A stretch of 64,000 bases of DNA from Epithemia pelagica (lineage: Eukaryota; Bacillariophyta; Bacillariophyceae; Surirellales; Surirellaceae). The position numbers and the translations under genes are program-made. Where the stretch lies: the NCBI GenBank assembly GCA_946965045.2, contig OX337230.1, forward strand, positions 4,092,001 to 4,156,000. Direction: 5' to 3'. The notes beneath the pieces were generated by a model that was given only the letters and a program-made list of their open reading frames with translations, was not told the origin of the DNA and ran no database searches. Shown one piece after another: positions 20,101-30,193 of this stretch (position 1 is its first letter; each line of letters starts with the position of its first letter).

Positions 20101-23100
20101 GGACAGAAAAACAAATAAAACTGACCAGCAGAAAATCAAAGAACGATCGATGGGTTGGTGCCAGAAGAAGCCTGCGTTTGGCCGCTGGCAAGGTTTCGCG
20201 TAAATGTTTAGCGAAGGAACTCACGTCCACTGTAACCTCACTGCAAACTCGGCGAAGCAGGATGGAAAGAAACCAAGCGGCAAAACGCTCCGGAAAACGT
20301 CCTCGAGGCTGCCCAAAGGCCCAAAGTAAATCACTGAACCAAGAGGAATGTTTCCGTCGTCCAGCAATGATTTTTCTTTCAACGCTCCGGTCCCCACTCT
20401 GGTCCTTTTTCAACTTGACCGAGAATTTGTGTGCTGCCAACGCACTCTGAAAAGCATACCGATCCCCCACAAACTCGGACGGAGCCACCAACTCCGAAGA
20501 AAAGTAGTAGGATGTTGTAGAAAAGGAGAGAAACAAGACTGGCAAGTCCAGAAAGGGCAGGACCCGGCGTGTCTTGGTGCAATCCAGACTAATCCATTCC
20601 GCTACGTGAATTGCCAGGGTAAACGGGCCAATGACGAGCCATGAATGTAGCAGTCGATAGAGATCAATCCCTGGATTCAAACGAGGCATGACTCGCGTGG
20701 TGACAAAAAGGCCAATGCACGCTGTAAGACGACTAAAGTATCCCATAAAGGCACCCAGCTGTGTCACAGCAACCGCAAAGTCCAGCCAGCTAAACAAAGC
20801 ACTTGATGGAGAGGCAACATCCCACGTAGCATTGTAAATTAAAGCACCATGGGAGTTTGTGTCCTCCTGGTGGCGTTTTTCACCGTTGGTCAGACCTCCT
20901 GGAGAATGATGATACCCATTCTGCCTTGTACGGTTCCTTCTTTCGAATGCCTTTTTCAAAATAAATCGTGAAAGCACATCGACCGGGATACAAGGAACGA
21001 TTTGAGGACCAAAGTACCAAAGATTCCATTGAAAGTTCAGGTAGAGACAGGCCGCGGCGACAAAGGTGGATGGTTTCTTTCCCGACCATCCCTCAAAGGG
21101 GTACTGCACAGCCGGCCCCACAATACTGGGTCGAACAATGACCGTCTTGACGCTCGATTGAGTCAAGAGGTGTTCGCAGACACATTTGCTAAAGGTGTAG
21201 GTATTGGGGAAACCAGACTCTTGGTAGCATTTCGAGGCCAGGTATTGGGAACCCAGCATGGACTGATACACTTCCGAGGCATGGTAGGGTTCCAAGGAGA
21301 AGAGTTTCTCGGGGAGAGGTTTGGACCGACTGCCGGTTTGGGATCCATGGACAAACGCCGTGCTCAAATGCACAAAGGTTACATTGGGATGCGCCATGCG
21401 CGCCGTCAGTTGCTGTAGTTCCAAGGGAGCCGAAATGTTGCATCGGGCCGCCTGCTCGAGGGGTTGGGTGAAATGAACAGCGGCTGCACAATGAAAGACA
21501 TGTGTAATGGAGGTATCCGTCAAGAGTCGTCTTTGATCGGAACTGGACAAGCCCAAGCCCGGTAATGTGACGTCGCCTTCCATGACTTGTAGTAACTTGT
21601 CTAACGATTCCTCTGTGGCTGTGAGGGAGGAAAATAATGGTTGCGACAAGAGGGTACGAATACGTCGAGAGGCTCCTTCGCCCTTTTTCGCTCGACACAA
21701 GACGATAATTTTGTCGAGACCCAATTCCCGGTAGTGTTGGATGAGATCGTACAGTAGCATGGATCCAATAAAGCCCGTCACACCCGTCACAAATACCGTT
21801 CGTTTCGGGACGTTGTCGTCATTGTCCGAAGATGGCAGTTGCAGACAGTGCAAGGCTTCCATGACGGGAGGAGGATCTGTGTCGTGGTGGGAATCGCCCT
21901 CGGAGGCGCCGGGGTTTGCTTCGTTTTCGTGACGACTCGTGATGAGTCCACAATACCGGGCAAAGGCATGGGAATGATGGAGGTAAAAGTCCGCCATGGA
22001 CCATACAATGAACCACACAAAGACGGCGCCACACACGGCCATTCCCAATACCACGGGGAGACAGGTCCATACCACCGAACGTGCATACCACATGACCACC
22101 GCCATTAATCCGAGACTCGCTTGATACCACTGTCGTTTCGTCCGTGACATGTTGGGAGTGTGTGAGAAAGTGGCACCCTGGTTGGAAGCAAAGGTGGTCG
22201 AAGCAGCCTCGAGTGCCGCACACAAGTCGGCTCGGTCGTGGGGCAAAGCCAGCGACGACAACGAGGTGATTGGCAGGTACAACAAGTCTTGCATCCACGT
22301 GTGGGCCTGTGGACAACCCGGGACAGTCACCAGTTGCGAGGCACTCCGTGAGACATCCCAACCATGGTGAAACCGAATCCAATCCTCCACCGTCGTACGA
22401 TTCGACTTGTTCTTGTCCTCCTCCATGGGTGGTTTGTGTCGGGGATACCGAATGGGCAACAACCAAAAGGTGGGTGCCGCTGCCGTGGAATCGACCTTCG
22501 TATTCTTGGGGACGGACGGATATCGAATCGGTACGTAGGAGGCTGGCAAGCGCTGAATCACGTCGACTCCACAGGCACGTCGCATCTGGACCACGTCTCG
22601 AGTCTGGGATGCTTGTTGCAAGCGACGCAACATCAAGGCCAACAAGGGCACACAGGGTTGACAGCGCACTTGTTGTAACAACTGTCGATTTGAACCAGAC
22701 GACGACGACGAAAAACCTCGTACCATGGATCGAGCCACGGAATCCAAATTATATCCCCAAACTTGAACGACTAACCACACCATCCACTGGTACACGATCG
22801 GATGCTGTGTCACGAGTCGAATCCCCAGAGCCGGAAGGACACTCCGCAGCAAATAGCTCGTGACGGACTGTGGTCGATACAAGGCGGACGAGTCTTGCAA
22901 TCGATTCATTTGCTGCCCCAAGGAATCCACCGGCGGTTTCGTGCCGTGGTTGTTGTGGTTGTCGGCGTGGTCGTCATGGTTCCGGGTGTGTTGTCGTACC
23001 ACCGCCAGGCCTCCACCGAGGGCTGTCGCCGTTTTGATGAAACCAAAGGAAAACAAGGACATGTCAGCTTGGGGCGCGCCCAGGTAGCCCCCGTGACCAC

Positions 23101-24538
23101 TGTACACTTGAGCACAATCTTCCACCACGTCCAAGGAATGGGCAGTGGCCATGGATCGCACAGTGGACCAATCGCATTCGGTCACAACCCCAAACACATG
23201 AACGACCACAATGGCCACGGTCCGATCCGTCACACACGCTTCCAGGGCGGCACAATCCACCTGCAATGAGTGTTGTGGAAGTGTCGTTGTCGTGGTCGTT
23301 GTTGTCGTGGTGGAAGTGGCAAAGTCGACCCCGACGGCTTGCAATTGATGATGCTCCAAAATGGCCAACATGCCGGGAACGGTAATGGGAGGTGTGATGA
23401 GGACTTGCGACCCCGGCGGAAATTGACGGGCCACGAGATAGAGATCCCACAAGGATCGCACCGAACGTCCCACCACCATCGATTCCGACTTGGTATTGTC
23501 GTGGTTGTTCTTATTGTTGGAGGAGTCGAGGTGGTTCCAGGCCCGGCCAATATCCTTGGTCAATTGATGCCGCTGGGAAGAACACCCTTGTGGTGACATT
23601 ATTCGTGTCAGACATTGATGGGCCGTCCACGCCAAATCGGCATAGGAAATATCCAATTGTCCTCGCGGAATCAAGCCTCGGCTGGATCTTGTAGTGGTTT
23701 CAAGAGACGATAACGAAACGGGTCCCTTACTGCTCGATGCAAGGGTGGAGGGACCTTTGCCTGTCTCCATCCCAACAGTATTCGTCGGGTCGTCCTTCTG
23801 CTTGTTGGTGATCTTCTTGAACGACTGGATCCGTGTCTCGTCATTCTTCTTGAGCGCGGATCCATTGGTTCCACGGCCCGGATCCATTTCTTGGCGATTC
23901 TTGTTCTTGTTGCTCTGTGATGGGTTACTCCGTTGCAGTTTCTGGTAGTGGAGTCTTAAGGCGTGAACATGGTCCTGGAGGGCCGGCGAGTGCGCCGTGG
24001 CCAAGTCGAGATAGGCTTGCAGGGCAGACTGTCGTGTGTCGTGGCGACAGGCCTTCCAGGCCTGATACTTGGCATGGGCCGTCGGTTGAAACAGGGCTGA
24101 TGGTTGCGGCTGGTCGACCGGACAGGGTCCGACCGTGACATGCTTGTACCATCCATACAAGCGCAATTGATCCGCAATGGAAATGCTGCGGCTGCTGCTG
24201 GAGGACGATGGTGCCTGACTCCGAATCCATTCCGCCACGTGATCAAACATCCACTGCAATCGCGTCTCTTCTTCGTCGTCTTCTTCGTCTTCCTCGTCTT
24301 TGGATCCTTGACTATGTTGGATGGAAGCATTGTCGTCCATATTCGACAGTTCCTGTCCGACTCCAACCGGTTCTGGTTGTTGTGGGTCCCCAGATTGGAT
24401 CGTCGTCGGCTTGCCATTGTCGAACCCTTCCTCGACGACGACGACCGCCGGATTATTCTCTGCGTTGTTAGCGTCGTCATTTTGGACAGTCCTTCCAATG
24501 TGTTGCTCCTCTTGGAAATCATTGATTCCGTTCATCAT
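17173..24538 (-). CDS. Multidomain ether-lipid synthase: DegT-like PLP domain, FAR, GNPAT-like acyltransferase, AGPS
   Basis: Two exons, 19703-24538 and 17173-19617, joined across an 85-bp phase-0 intron (donor GTCAGT, acceptor ACTTCAG), give 2,426 residues. Domains: acidic N-terminus; about 295-780 a DegT/DnrJ-type PLP domain with Asp474 (VVEDCAQ) and Lys502 (FGFIKTATALGGG); hydrophobic helices at about 805-850; about 913-1200 fatty acyl-CoA reductase with TGVTGFIG (918-925) and YTFSK (1114-1118); more hydrophobic helices at about 1250-1350; about 1450-1612 acyltransferase with HRSFFD (1463-1468) and EGTRSR (1545-1550); about 1960-2426 alkyl-DHAP synthase with the FAD-binding PYGGGT and GHEPDS (2055-2060) segments and the catalytic His triplet (2372-2374). 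Known chemistry: FAR makes fatty alcohol, GNPAT acylates DHAP, AGPS swaps acyl for alkyl. The C-terminus (EGS) is no PTS1. All catalytic residues I can check are present. Confidence 0.9.
19618..19702 (-). other. 85-bp intron joining the acyltransferase and AGPS exons
   Basis: Minus strand donor GTCAGTAACATG and acceptor GTTTACTTCAG. Unspliced reading goes off frame after Ser-Trp-Leu-Arg into a Ser/Arg-rich nonsense tail; splicing restores a Arg-Val-Val-Ala-Gly-Glu-Val continuation. Both exon lengths (4836 and 2445 nt) are multiples of three. Confidence 0.8.
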
Positions 24539-25018
24539 CCTTGGTTGGCGTCTCCTGCAATCGTCGTCTTTTGTTCGACACCGAAGTCTCTCTCTCGTTT
24601 TCAGGTTTCTTTCGGGGGTGGATAGAGGTGTGTGATTCTCTCTCTATATATATAAATATATCTCTTGCGTTCTGTGTTCTTCTCTCCGGTAGGAGCCATT
24701 CATTGAGAGGTTAGTAGCCTTTTGTGTCATTGCTCTTCAAACGCCATTACCACACATCGTGCGTGGAGGTGCGTGGTTTTGTGTGGTCGACGGAGGAATG
24801 GATATGTCACGCATAGTTTGTGCGACTGCATATTCCACTGTGACGCGCCGGTCGAGAGTCACACATGTTTTGTGCGACACGATCGACGAACTCGTATCTT
24901 TTTTGATGTGTCACTTGGACGGTTTTGTTCCTATGCAGTATACATCCCAGTCCAACGTTCCACGCTGTCTCTCTCTCTCTCTCGATCTCGATCTCGATCT
25001 CATCCTAAATCTCGTCGT
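24539..25018. promoter_or_regulatory. Two-way intergenic region between the ether-lipid gene and MoaC
   Basis: Holds both 5' ends. Notable are CT runs at about 24631-24640 and 24968-25000 and an AT run TATATATATAAATATAT near 24644-24661 that could serve as core promoter DNA. No specific factor site is recognised. Confidence 0.45.
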
Positions 25019-26650
25019 ATGAATCGCCGCAGTCTCCTTCGCGGTTCGGTGGTCCTGCAGGGCGCCTTGTGTTCGGGCCCATCTCCATCATGGTCCTATT
25101 CTTACTCTCCTACGACGACTGGCAGTAGCAGTCGGACGAGGAGTATTGTCACCCAGACGTTCCACAACCAACCAAATGGCAACAGTCGTGGTACCTCCTT
25201 GTTGTTGTTGTCGTCGTTTGTGGATCCAACCACCACCGCCGTATCCGGTCCATGGCGCAAGCGACCCTGCTTTGTCCAGCATCAGAGGACTATGCATGCC
25301 ATGGTGGCGTGCAGCAGCAGCAGCAAGAGCAACAACAGTCCGCACAGTTGTGCAAGAGGAGCAGGAGTTCAGCGATTCCTAACCTCCTCCTCCAGCAACA
25401 ACGACAAGGACGACACCAACGACGACACGACCTCCAGCGAACAACAACATGCCATGTTTTTGCAACAAATGGAGGATTTGAAAGAAGAACGACAAGCCTT
25501 GTTTGGCTTTACCCAAGACGAACAAGAGAGTTGGATGCAAGCAGCATCCCATGGTCACAAGCATTCCTCGTCCTGGATGGAACAAATTCATCAAGCACGA
25601 CGACAACAAAAAGAAGAAGAAGAAGACAGCTCCGAACCAAATGCACCCTCCGGTGGACCAACCACTGTTGTCGAACCGAACCACAATGACAAACAACAAG
25701 AACAATCCGTCGTCTCTCAGCCCTTTACGCACCTACAGTCCCCAAACACCACCAACACAAGCACCAACCAAGAAGAAGAGTCCTGGTCCATTCACATGGT
25801 TAATGTGGGATCCAAACCTTGCACGGAACGCCTGGCCGTGGCCGAATCGCGCCTCGTCTTTCCCGAACATGCCTGGGAGGCCTTGACCACCACAACCACC
25901 ACAACTACAATGACTACAACCCCCACGGACCTGGTGGGACCCAAGGGACCCATTTTCACGACTGCCAAAGTAGCTGGCATTCTGGCCGCCAAGTACGTGT
26001 GTGTCGTGCGTTGTTTTTGTGTCTTGTGTGTGTGGGTTGTCCATCGTGTGTCGTACAATGGTGGCTCACTCTCTCACACAAATAATGGTCTCTCTCTCTC
26101 TCTCGCTCTCTCTCTCTCTCTGTGTTTCTCGTGTTTTTTACGATACCATGATACTGATGATGATATCTATTATATATACATAGAAAAACCAGTGACTTGA
26201 TTCCTCTCTGTCATCCACTGCCCCTGACCAGTGTGGACATTGCCATTGACTTGGATGCGACAACACGAACCGCCATTGTCCAATGCACGTGTCGTGTCAC
26301 TCACCAAACGGGTACGTACGTGTGTTCTGGTCGTTCCATGTATATTATAGAATACACAGGCGCATACGCCGGTTGTGTTGGTGGTGTGGTTCGTGTAGAG
26401 TTGTCGTCACATTGGTTCTCACTGCAGTGTGTGCGCTGGATTGTTGGGGAAATATATATCCACTATAGGGGTCGAAATGGAAGCCTTGACGGGTGCGACC
26501 GTCACGGCCTTGACCATTTACGACATGTGCAAGGCGATCAGTCACGAGATTGTCTTGACCAGTACGCGATTGCTGAAAAAGTCGGGTGGCAAAACGGACC
26601 ACTCGGACGAACCACGCCACGAATCCCAAGACACCAAACACACAGAGTAG
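25019..26650 (+). CDS. CNX3: Cyclic pyranopterin monophosphate synthase (MoaC / CNX3 type), probably mitochondrial
   Basis: Three exons 25019-25992, 26184-26311 and 26469-26650 give 427 residues. Introns are GT-AG and the joins rebuild the family motifs exactly: [19 protein letters not shown] across intron 1 and [13 protein letters not shown] across intron 2. MoaC turns the GTP-derived 3',8-cyclo-dihydro intermediate into cPMP, the first stable precursor of molybdenum cofactor. Conserved catalytic parts seen are [18 protein letters not shown] and the KSGGK end. The first about 270 residues are an Arg/Ser-rich leader ([12 protein letters not shown]...) plus low-complexity Ser/Asn/Gln tracts, consistent with a mitochondrial transit peptide as in plants. 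MoaA is not fused to it here. Intron 1 contains a CT microsatellite. Confidence 0.9.
26085..26122 (+). repeat. CT microsatellite in MoaC intron 1
   Basis: A TCTCTC run with one CG interruption, inside the first intron; length polymorphism is likely. Confidence 0.8.
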
Positions 26651-27510
26651 CCCGATTTGTCCTGCAGAATCGTTGGTTGTGGGAGAGAGGAAGGAGAGAA
26701 AAAGAGAGCAATGACTGTCGATTCGCCAAGACGGTAGACCAAAAACATCCATTGGGTCGAGAATGCCAGAACTAGAAGGTCCATCCAGTCTATCCTACCA
26801 GTCATGTTTGGAACAGACATGCGCTCTACCAGAGCAGAGATGGAGAACGAGGGACCAGTCTTTCACCACCACTGTTGGTGCACCCTGAACAAACAACCTT
26901 CTCTTCAACCTGAACAAACAACCTTCTCTTCAAAAGAACAAACTGACATACGGCACCAGTAGCTTTCGCTGTAATACTTCGTAGGTAGGTAGGCATTTGG
27001 GGGGGGAGGGACATCGATCATAGGAGTAGTATAGGGGACCCATCTTGGATTTTGGATTGGCACCATAGCGCCATGCAAAATCTCTTGTTTCGAATGGGCG
27101 TTTCTTTTTGTCGTTCATCTCTGCGCAGCGACGACCACACCATATAGAAGGAATATGGATCTATCAACATATGCTCTCTCATAGAAAGTCGTGACAAAAC
27201 CATACGAGAGCTTCCAAAAAGGCGAGAGAGAGAGAGAGAGAGAGAGTTATTAGAGCTATAATATGGTTAGAGGTAGGAAAAGCGTCGGTTCTGCTCAGTC
27301 GCACATGGCGTGGCCTGTCGCGCCTGACGCACGACGACGGATTGGCCATGATGGATGATGGGGAGAAAAATGACTCAGCGCGAGACAATGGCAACATGCC
27401 CTGGACAAAAAGTCAGCGAGATGGATCCATCCTCTCGCACATACGGATGAAGATTCTCATAAAGCGTGCTCCCACATAACTTGTTTCAAAGCCCAGACAA
27501 GTATAGAACC
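26651..27510. other. Intergenic, no gene seen
   Basis: Contains a 25-bp tandem duplication (26884-26933), a G-run at about 27000, and a GA microsatellite at about 27221-27247. I see no coding frame with protein-like content. Confidence 0.6.
26884..26933 (+). repeat. 25-bp perfect tandem duplication
   Basis: Two adjacent identical copies of a unit starting CCTGAACAAACAACC. Non-coding. Confidence 0.85.
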
Positions 27511-28071
27511 ATGACTGTTTTCGCGAGTAAAAGTGCCGTCGTGGCGGCCCTTTGGTGTCTGTTCTTTTCAGTCTCTGCGATCCATGCGTACGCTCCGAAT
27601 CCGGTGATTCAGACGGCCGCACAAGGCATGAATCTGCTGCGACCCATTTTCAAGGCACAAGCGGGTATTCAGGCCACTCTGCTGGGATCGGAGGAAGATC
27701 AAGAAGCGGCCGTGGCCCAACTCCAGGCCGACAAGAAGAAAAAGAACCAGGCTTTGATTTATACCTATGGATGGAGTCCCTTTAGTAGTGAAGCTGTCCA
27801 ACTCTTGGAATCGACCGGCTATGACTTTGTCCAAAAGGAATTGGGTGCCGAATGGTTCTTGTTGGGAGGCCAAGAATCCGCCTTGCGAGTCGAATTGGCC
27901 AAGGAGGTGGAATCGGGTGCCACCAGTCTCCCCAAGGTCTTTATTGGAGGCACGTGCATTGGTGGATGTCGGGAAGTGGGACAATTGGCGCAATCCGGTG
28001 ACTTGGAGACTCTCCTTCGCAAAGCACGGGTACCCAAAAAGAAGACGACGACGGCTAAGAAAACAAAGTAA
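27511..28071 (+). CDS. Glutaredoxin-like protein lacking the CPYC cysteines, plastid- or secretory-targeted
   Basis: 186 residues from the ATG at 27511. Residues about 8-26 form a hydrophobic signal peptide ending SAIHA-YAP, which resembles the diatom plastid ASAFAP cleavage motif with Tyr for Phe. The domain at about 88-175 follows the glutaredoxin order: ALIYTYGWSPFSS (where CPYC should be), SGATSLPKVFIGG (the TVP/cis-Pro segment), CIGGC-REV (the GG glutathione-binding turn) and a C-terminal helix. The two active-site cysteines are Ser in SPFS, so the classical thiol redox reaction is unlikely; two Cys remain in CIGGC. The tail is Lys/Thr-rich. Two broken relatives lie at 29803/39247 and 59884, each next to a kelch gene. 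Confidence 0.8.
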   Translation: MTVFASKSAVVAALWCLFFSVSAIHAYAPNPVIQTAAQGMNLLRPIFKAQAGIQATLLGSEEDQEAAVAQLQADKKKKNQALIYTYGWSPFSSEAVQLLESTGYDFVQKELGAEWFLLGGQESALRVELAKEVESGATSLPKVFIGGTCIGGCREVGQLAQSGDLETLLRKARVPKKKTTTAKKTK

Positions 28072-28361
28072 GATAGATGGCATTATGGTACCTAGAAGTA
28101 AAACAAATGTTTATACTATTGTGACAGCAGCAGTTTCAAAGTTAGGAGTATTCACATACATCAAAATTCTCAGGTACTACTACGAGTACCCAATTTTGTT
28201 GCTATCAGGTTATACCAGTACTTTGTTGTGCCGCATGGAGCCCAAAAGTCCATCGTCCATTTCCATCGATTCTGATGGAACGAACAGAGACACCCCCTCT
28301 CCGTTCTCCACCACACTTCCACGCGATTTGCTCATAACACGTTCTCCTGTTGGAATGAACG
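28072..28361. promoter_or_regulatory. Spacer between glutaredoxin-like gene and kelch copy 5
   Basis: About 290 bp, conserved in the other two cassettes (39304-39624 and, reversed, 59511-59883). Holds a shortened form of the shared upstream element at about 28212-28232 (TACCAGTACTTTGTTGTGCC). Confidence 0.5.
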
Positions 28362-29552
28362 ATGGCCATGCCACTGAAAGAGCAAGCATGGCAGTCGGGT
28401 CTTTTCCTTTTGGACGAGACAGCAGAATGGAATGAAACCGATTGGCCTCCTCTTGAGGGAGGATGGCGTTACGATCATGCTACGGTCGTACTGAATCATC
28501 CCGATCAGGACAACGATTCCAACAACAAGGGGCAGACGGTTGTCGTGTTGGGAGGAGTTCAACAAGGTCAAGGCATTGTCAATTCCGTTCTTGTATTGAA
28601 TTTAGCAGAATCCAACATGCACTGGCGACAAGGACCAGCCATGAAAAAGAGACGCCGTGAACATGCCGTTGTTGTGTGCAACGACGGTGTCTACGTGATG
28701 GGAGGATACAACGGAGGATCTTTGGATTGTATCGAACGAATTGATTCCAATGATTTACTACAAGCAGCTTTAACAACAAGCAGCACTCACGAGATCAATT
28801 GGACGACATTGAATTGTCGACTATCAACACAACGAAGAGGATGTTGTGCCGTTGCGGTTCACAATCGATATATTGTTGTAATGGGTGGATGTAACATTCG
28901 TTATTTGTCGTCGGTTGAGATTATTGATACCAGCAATCACACTGTGGTTGAAGGACCATCCATGAACGTTCCACGATTGTGGTATGGAAGTGCGGTCGTT
29001 GGCCACCGCATCTTTATCGTTGGAGGCTATAACAATGACGGCAGACTTGGCTCGGTGGAGTATTTAAACTTTGCAGCGCCAAGTGAGAACGAGGAGACAA
29101 AGGTGGAAACTGCTGCTACAGTGACTTCCTCCTCGTCCTCTTGGACGACTCACTCTGATCTGGTGCTTTCCAAGCCACAACTTTGCTGTACAGTGGTTGC
29201 CGTGGGGTCTTGTCTGGTGGTGGCGGGAGACGATGGAACCATGGAAATCTTGGATACGCACCACAACCGCGTGTGCAATCTCCCATCACTCGAAAATCGC
29301 CGTAGAGGCTGCAGTATGGTGACTGTTGCCAATCAAGTTGCCATTATTGGTGGATTAGAGAATTCGACCTGTTTGACACTGCCACTCATGGACAAGAATT
29401 CGTGGTGCTTTCAACGACTCTGTGAGCAGCAACCAAACGGTTGGTATCAGCAATGGAACGAAATGGGACGTTTCCGAGATGCCACGGTGGCAACCAGTAT
29501 CGACCGTGCTGAATGGAAGGATGACACTTGTGTTTGTTGTTGGTTGTTGTGA
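28362..29552 (+). CDS. Kelch-repeat protein copy 5, intact, C-terminal CaaL box
   Basis: 396 residues, uninterrupted. The N-terminus MAMPLKEQAWQSGLFLLDE and the Trp-rich NETDWPPLEGGW are shared by the family. Kelch blades with double glycines: TVVVLGG, GVYVMGGY, NRYIVVMGG, HRIFIVGGY, CLVVAGD, VAIIGG. The last residues are DDTCVCCWLL: the final four, C-W-L-L, form a CaaX box with Leu at the end, which in known systems directs geranylgeranylation, with neighbouring Cys that could be palmitoylated. A membrane-tethered beta-propeller adaptor is the inference. It lies 290 bp downstream of the glutaredoxin-like gene in the same orientation. Confidence 0.88.
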   Translation: MAMPLKEQAWQSGLFLLDETAEWNETDWPPLEGGWRYDHATVVLNHPDQDNDSNNKGQTVVVLGGVQQGQGIVNSVLVLNLAESNMHWRQGPAMKKRRREHAVVVCNDGVYVMGGYNGGSLDCIERIDSNDLLQAALTTSSTHEINWTTLNCRLSTQRRGCCAVAVHNRYIVVMGGCNIRYLSSVEIIDTSNHTVVEGPSMNVPRLWYGSAVVGHRIFIVGGYNNDGRLGSVEYLNFAAPSENEETKVETAATVTSSSSSWTTHSDLVLSKPQLCCTVVAVGSCLVVAGDDGTMEILDTHHNRVCNLPSLENRRRGCSMVTVANQVAIIGGLENSTCLTLPLMDKNSWCFQRLCEQQPNGWYQQWNEMGRFRDATVATSIDRAEWKDDTCVCCWLL

Positions 29553-29802
29553 TAGAATTGGGCGTTTGCCAACGAAACTGCAGTGATTGGTTACCCTTAC
29601 GGACGAAGTAACTACTAAAGGATTCGCATAATCTCCAAAGCAAGCAACACTATGTAGTTAAAAGTCAACGGTTCAAGAAGGACAAGGACAGTGCGCCCAT
29701 TCGCTGCGCTAGCTTTGCATCGCATAGTCTACGGCAAACGTTTGTGCGTCTCATTCTTGTCATGAGAAAAGCAAGACCACATCGATTCAAGGATCTGTAG
29801 CA
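29553..29802. other. Kelch 3' flank
   Basis: Matches the downstream DNA of other kelch copies (e.g. 40766-40990). No gene seen. Confidence 0.5.
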
Positions 29803-30193
29803 AACGGCCGCACAAGGCATGAATTTGTTGCGGCCCATTTTCAAGGCACAAGCGGGTATTCAGGCGACTCTGTTGGGAACCAGCACGGATCAAGAAGCGG
29901 CCGTGGCCCAACTCCAGGCCGACAAGAAGAAAAAGAATCAGGCTTTGATTTATACCTATGGATGGAGTCCCTTTAGTAGTGAAGCGGTCCAACTCTTGGA
30001 ATCGACCGGCTATGGCTTTGTTCTAAAGGAATTGGGTGCCGAATGGTTCTTGTTGGGAGGCCAAGAGTCGAATTGGCCAAGGAGATGGAATCGGGTGCCA
30101 CGAGTCTCCCCAAGGTCTTTATTGGCGGCACATGCATTGGTGGATGTCGGGAATTGGGACAATTGGCGCAATCCGGTGACTTGGAGACTCTCC
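29803..30193 (+). pseudogene. Glutaredoxin-like gene, 5' part, truncated and cut by element 2
   Basis: Similarity to the gene at 27511 starts abruptly at the Thr-Ala-Ala-Gln-Gly-Met segment, so the signal peptide is missing. A 13-nt deletion near 30065 (after LGGQE) shifts the frame. Element 2 is inserted within the codons for Leu-Glu-Thr-Leu; the remaining 3' end is at 39247-39303. SPFS replaces CPYC here too. The copy was probably dead before the insertion, since the truncation and deletion are independent of it. Confidence 0.85.

Noticed and set aside
24130-24165. PTS2-like RLYGWYKHV at residue about 126 of the ether-lipid fusion
   Set aside because: It is far from the N-terminus and has Val where Leu/Ala is required; diatoms are reported to lack the PTS2 route.
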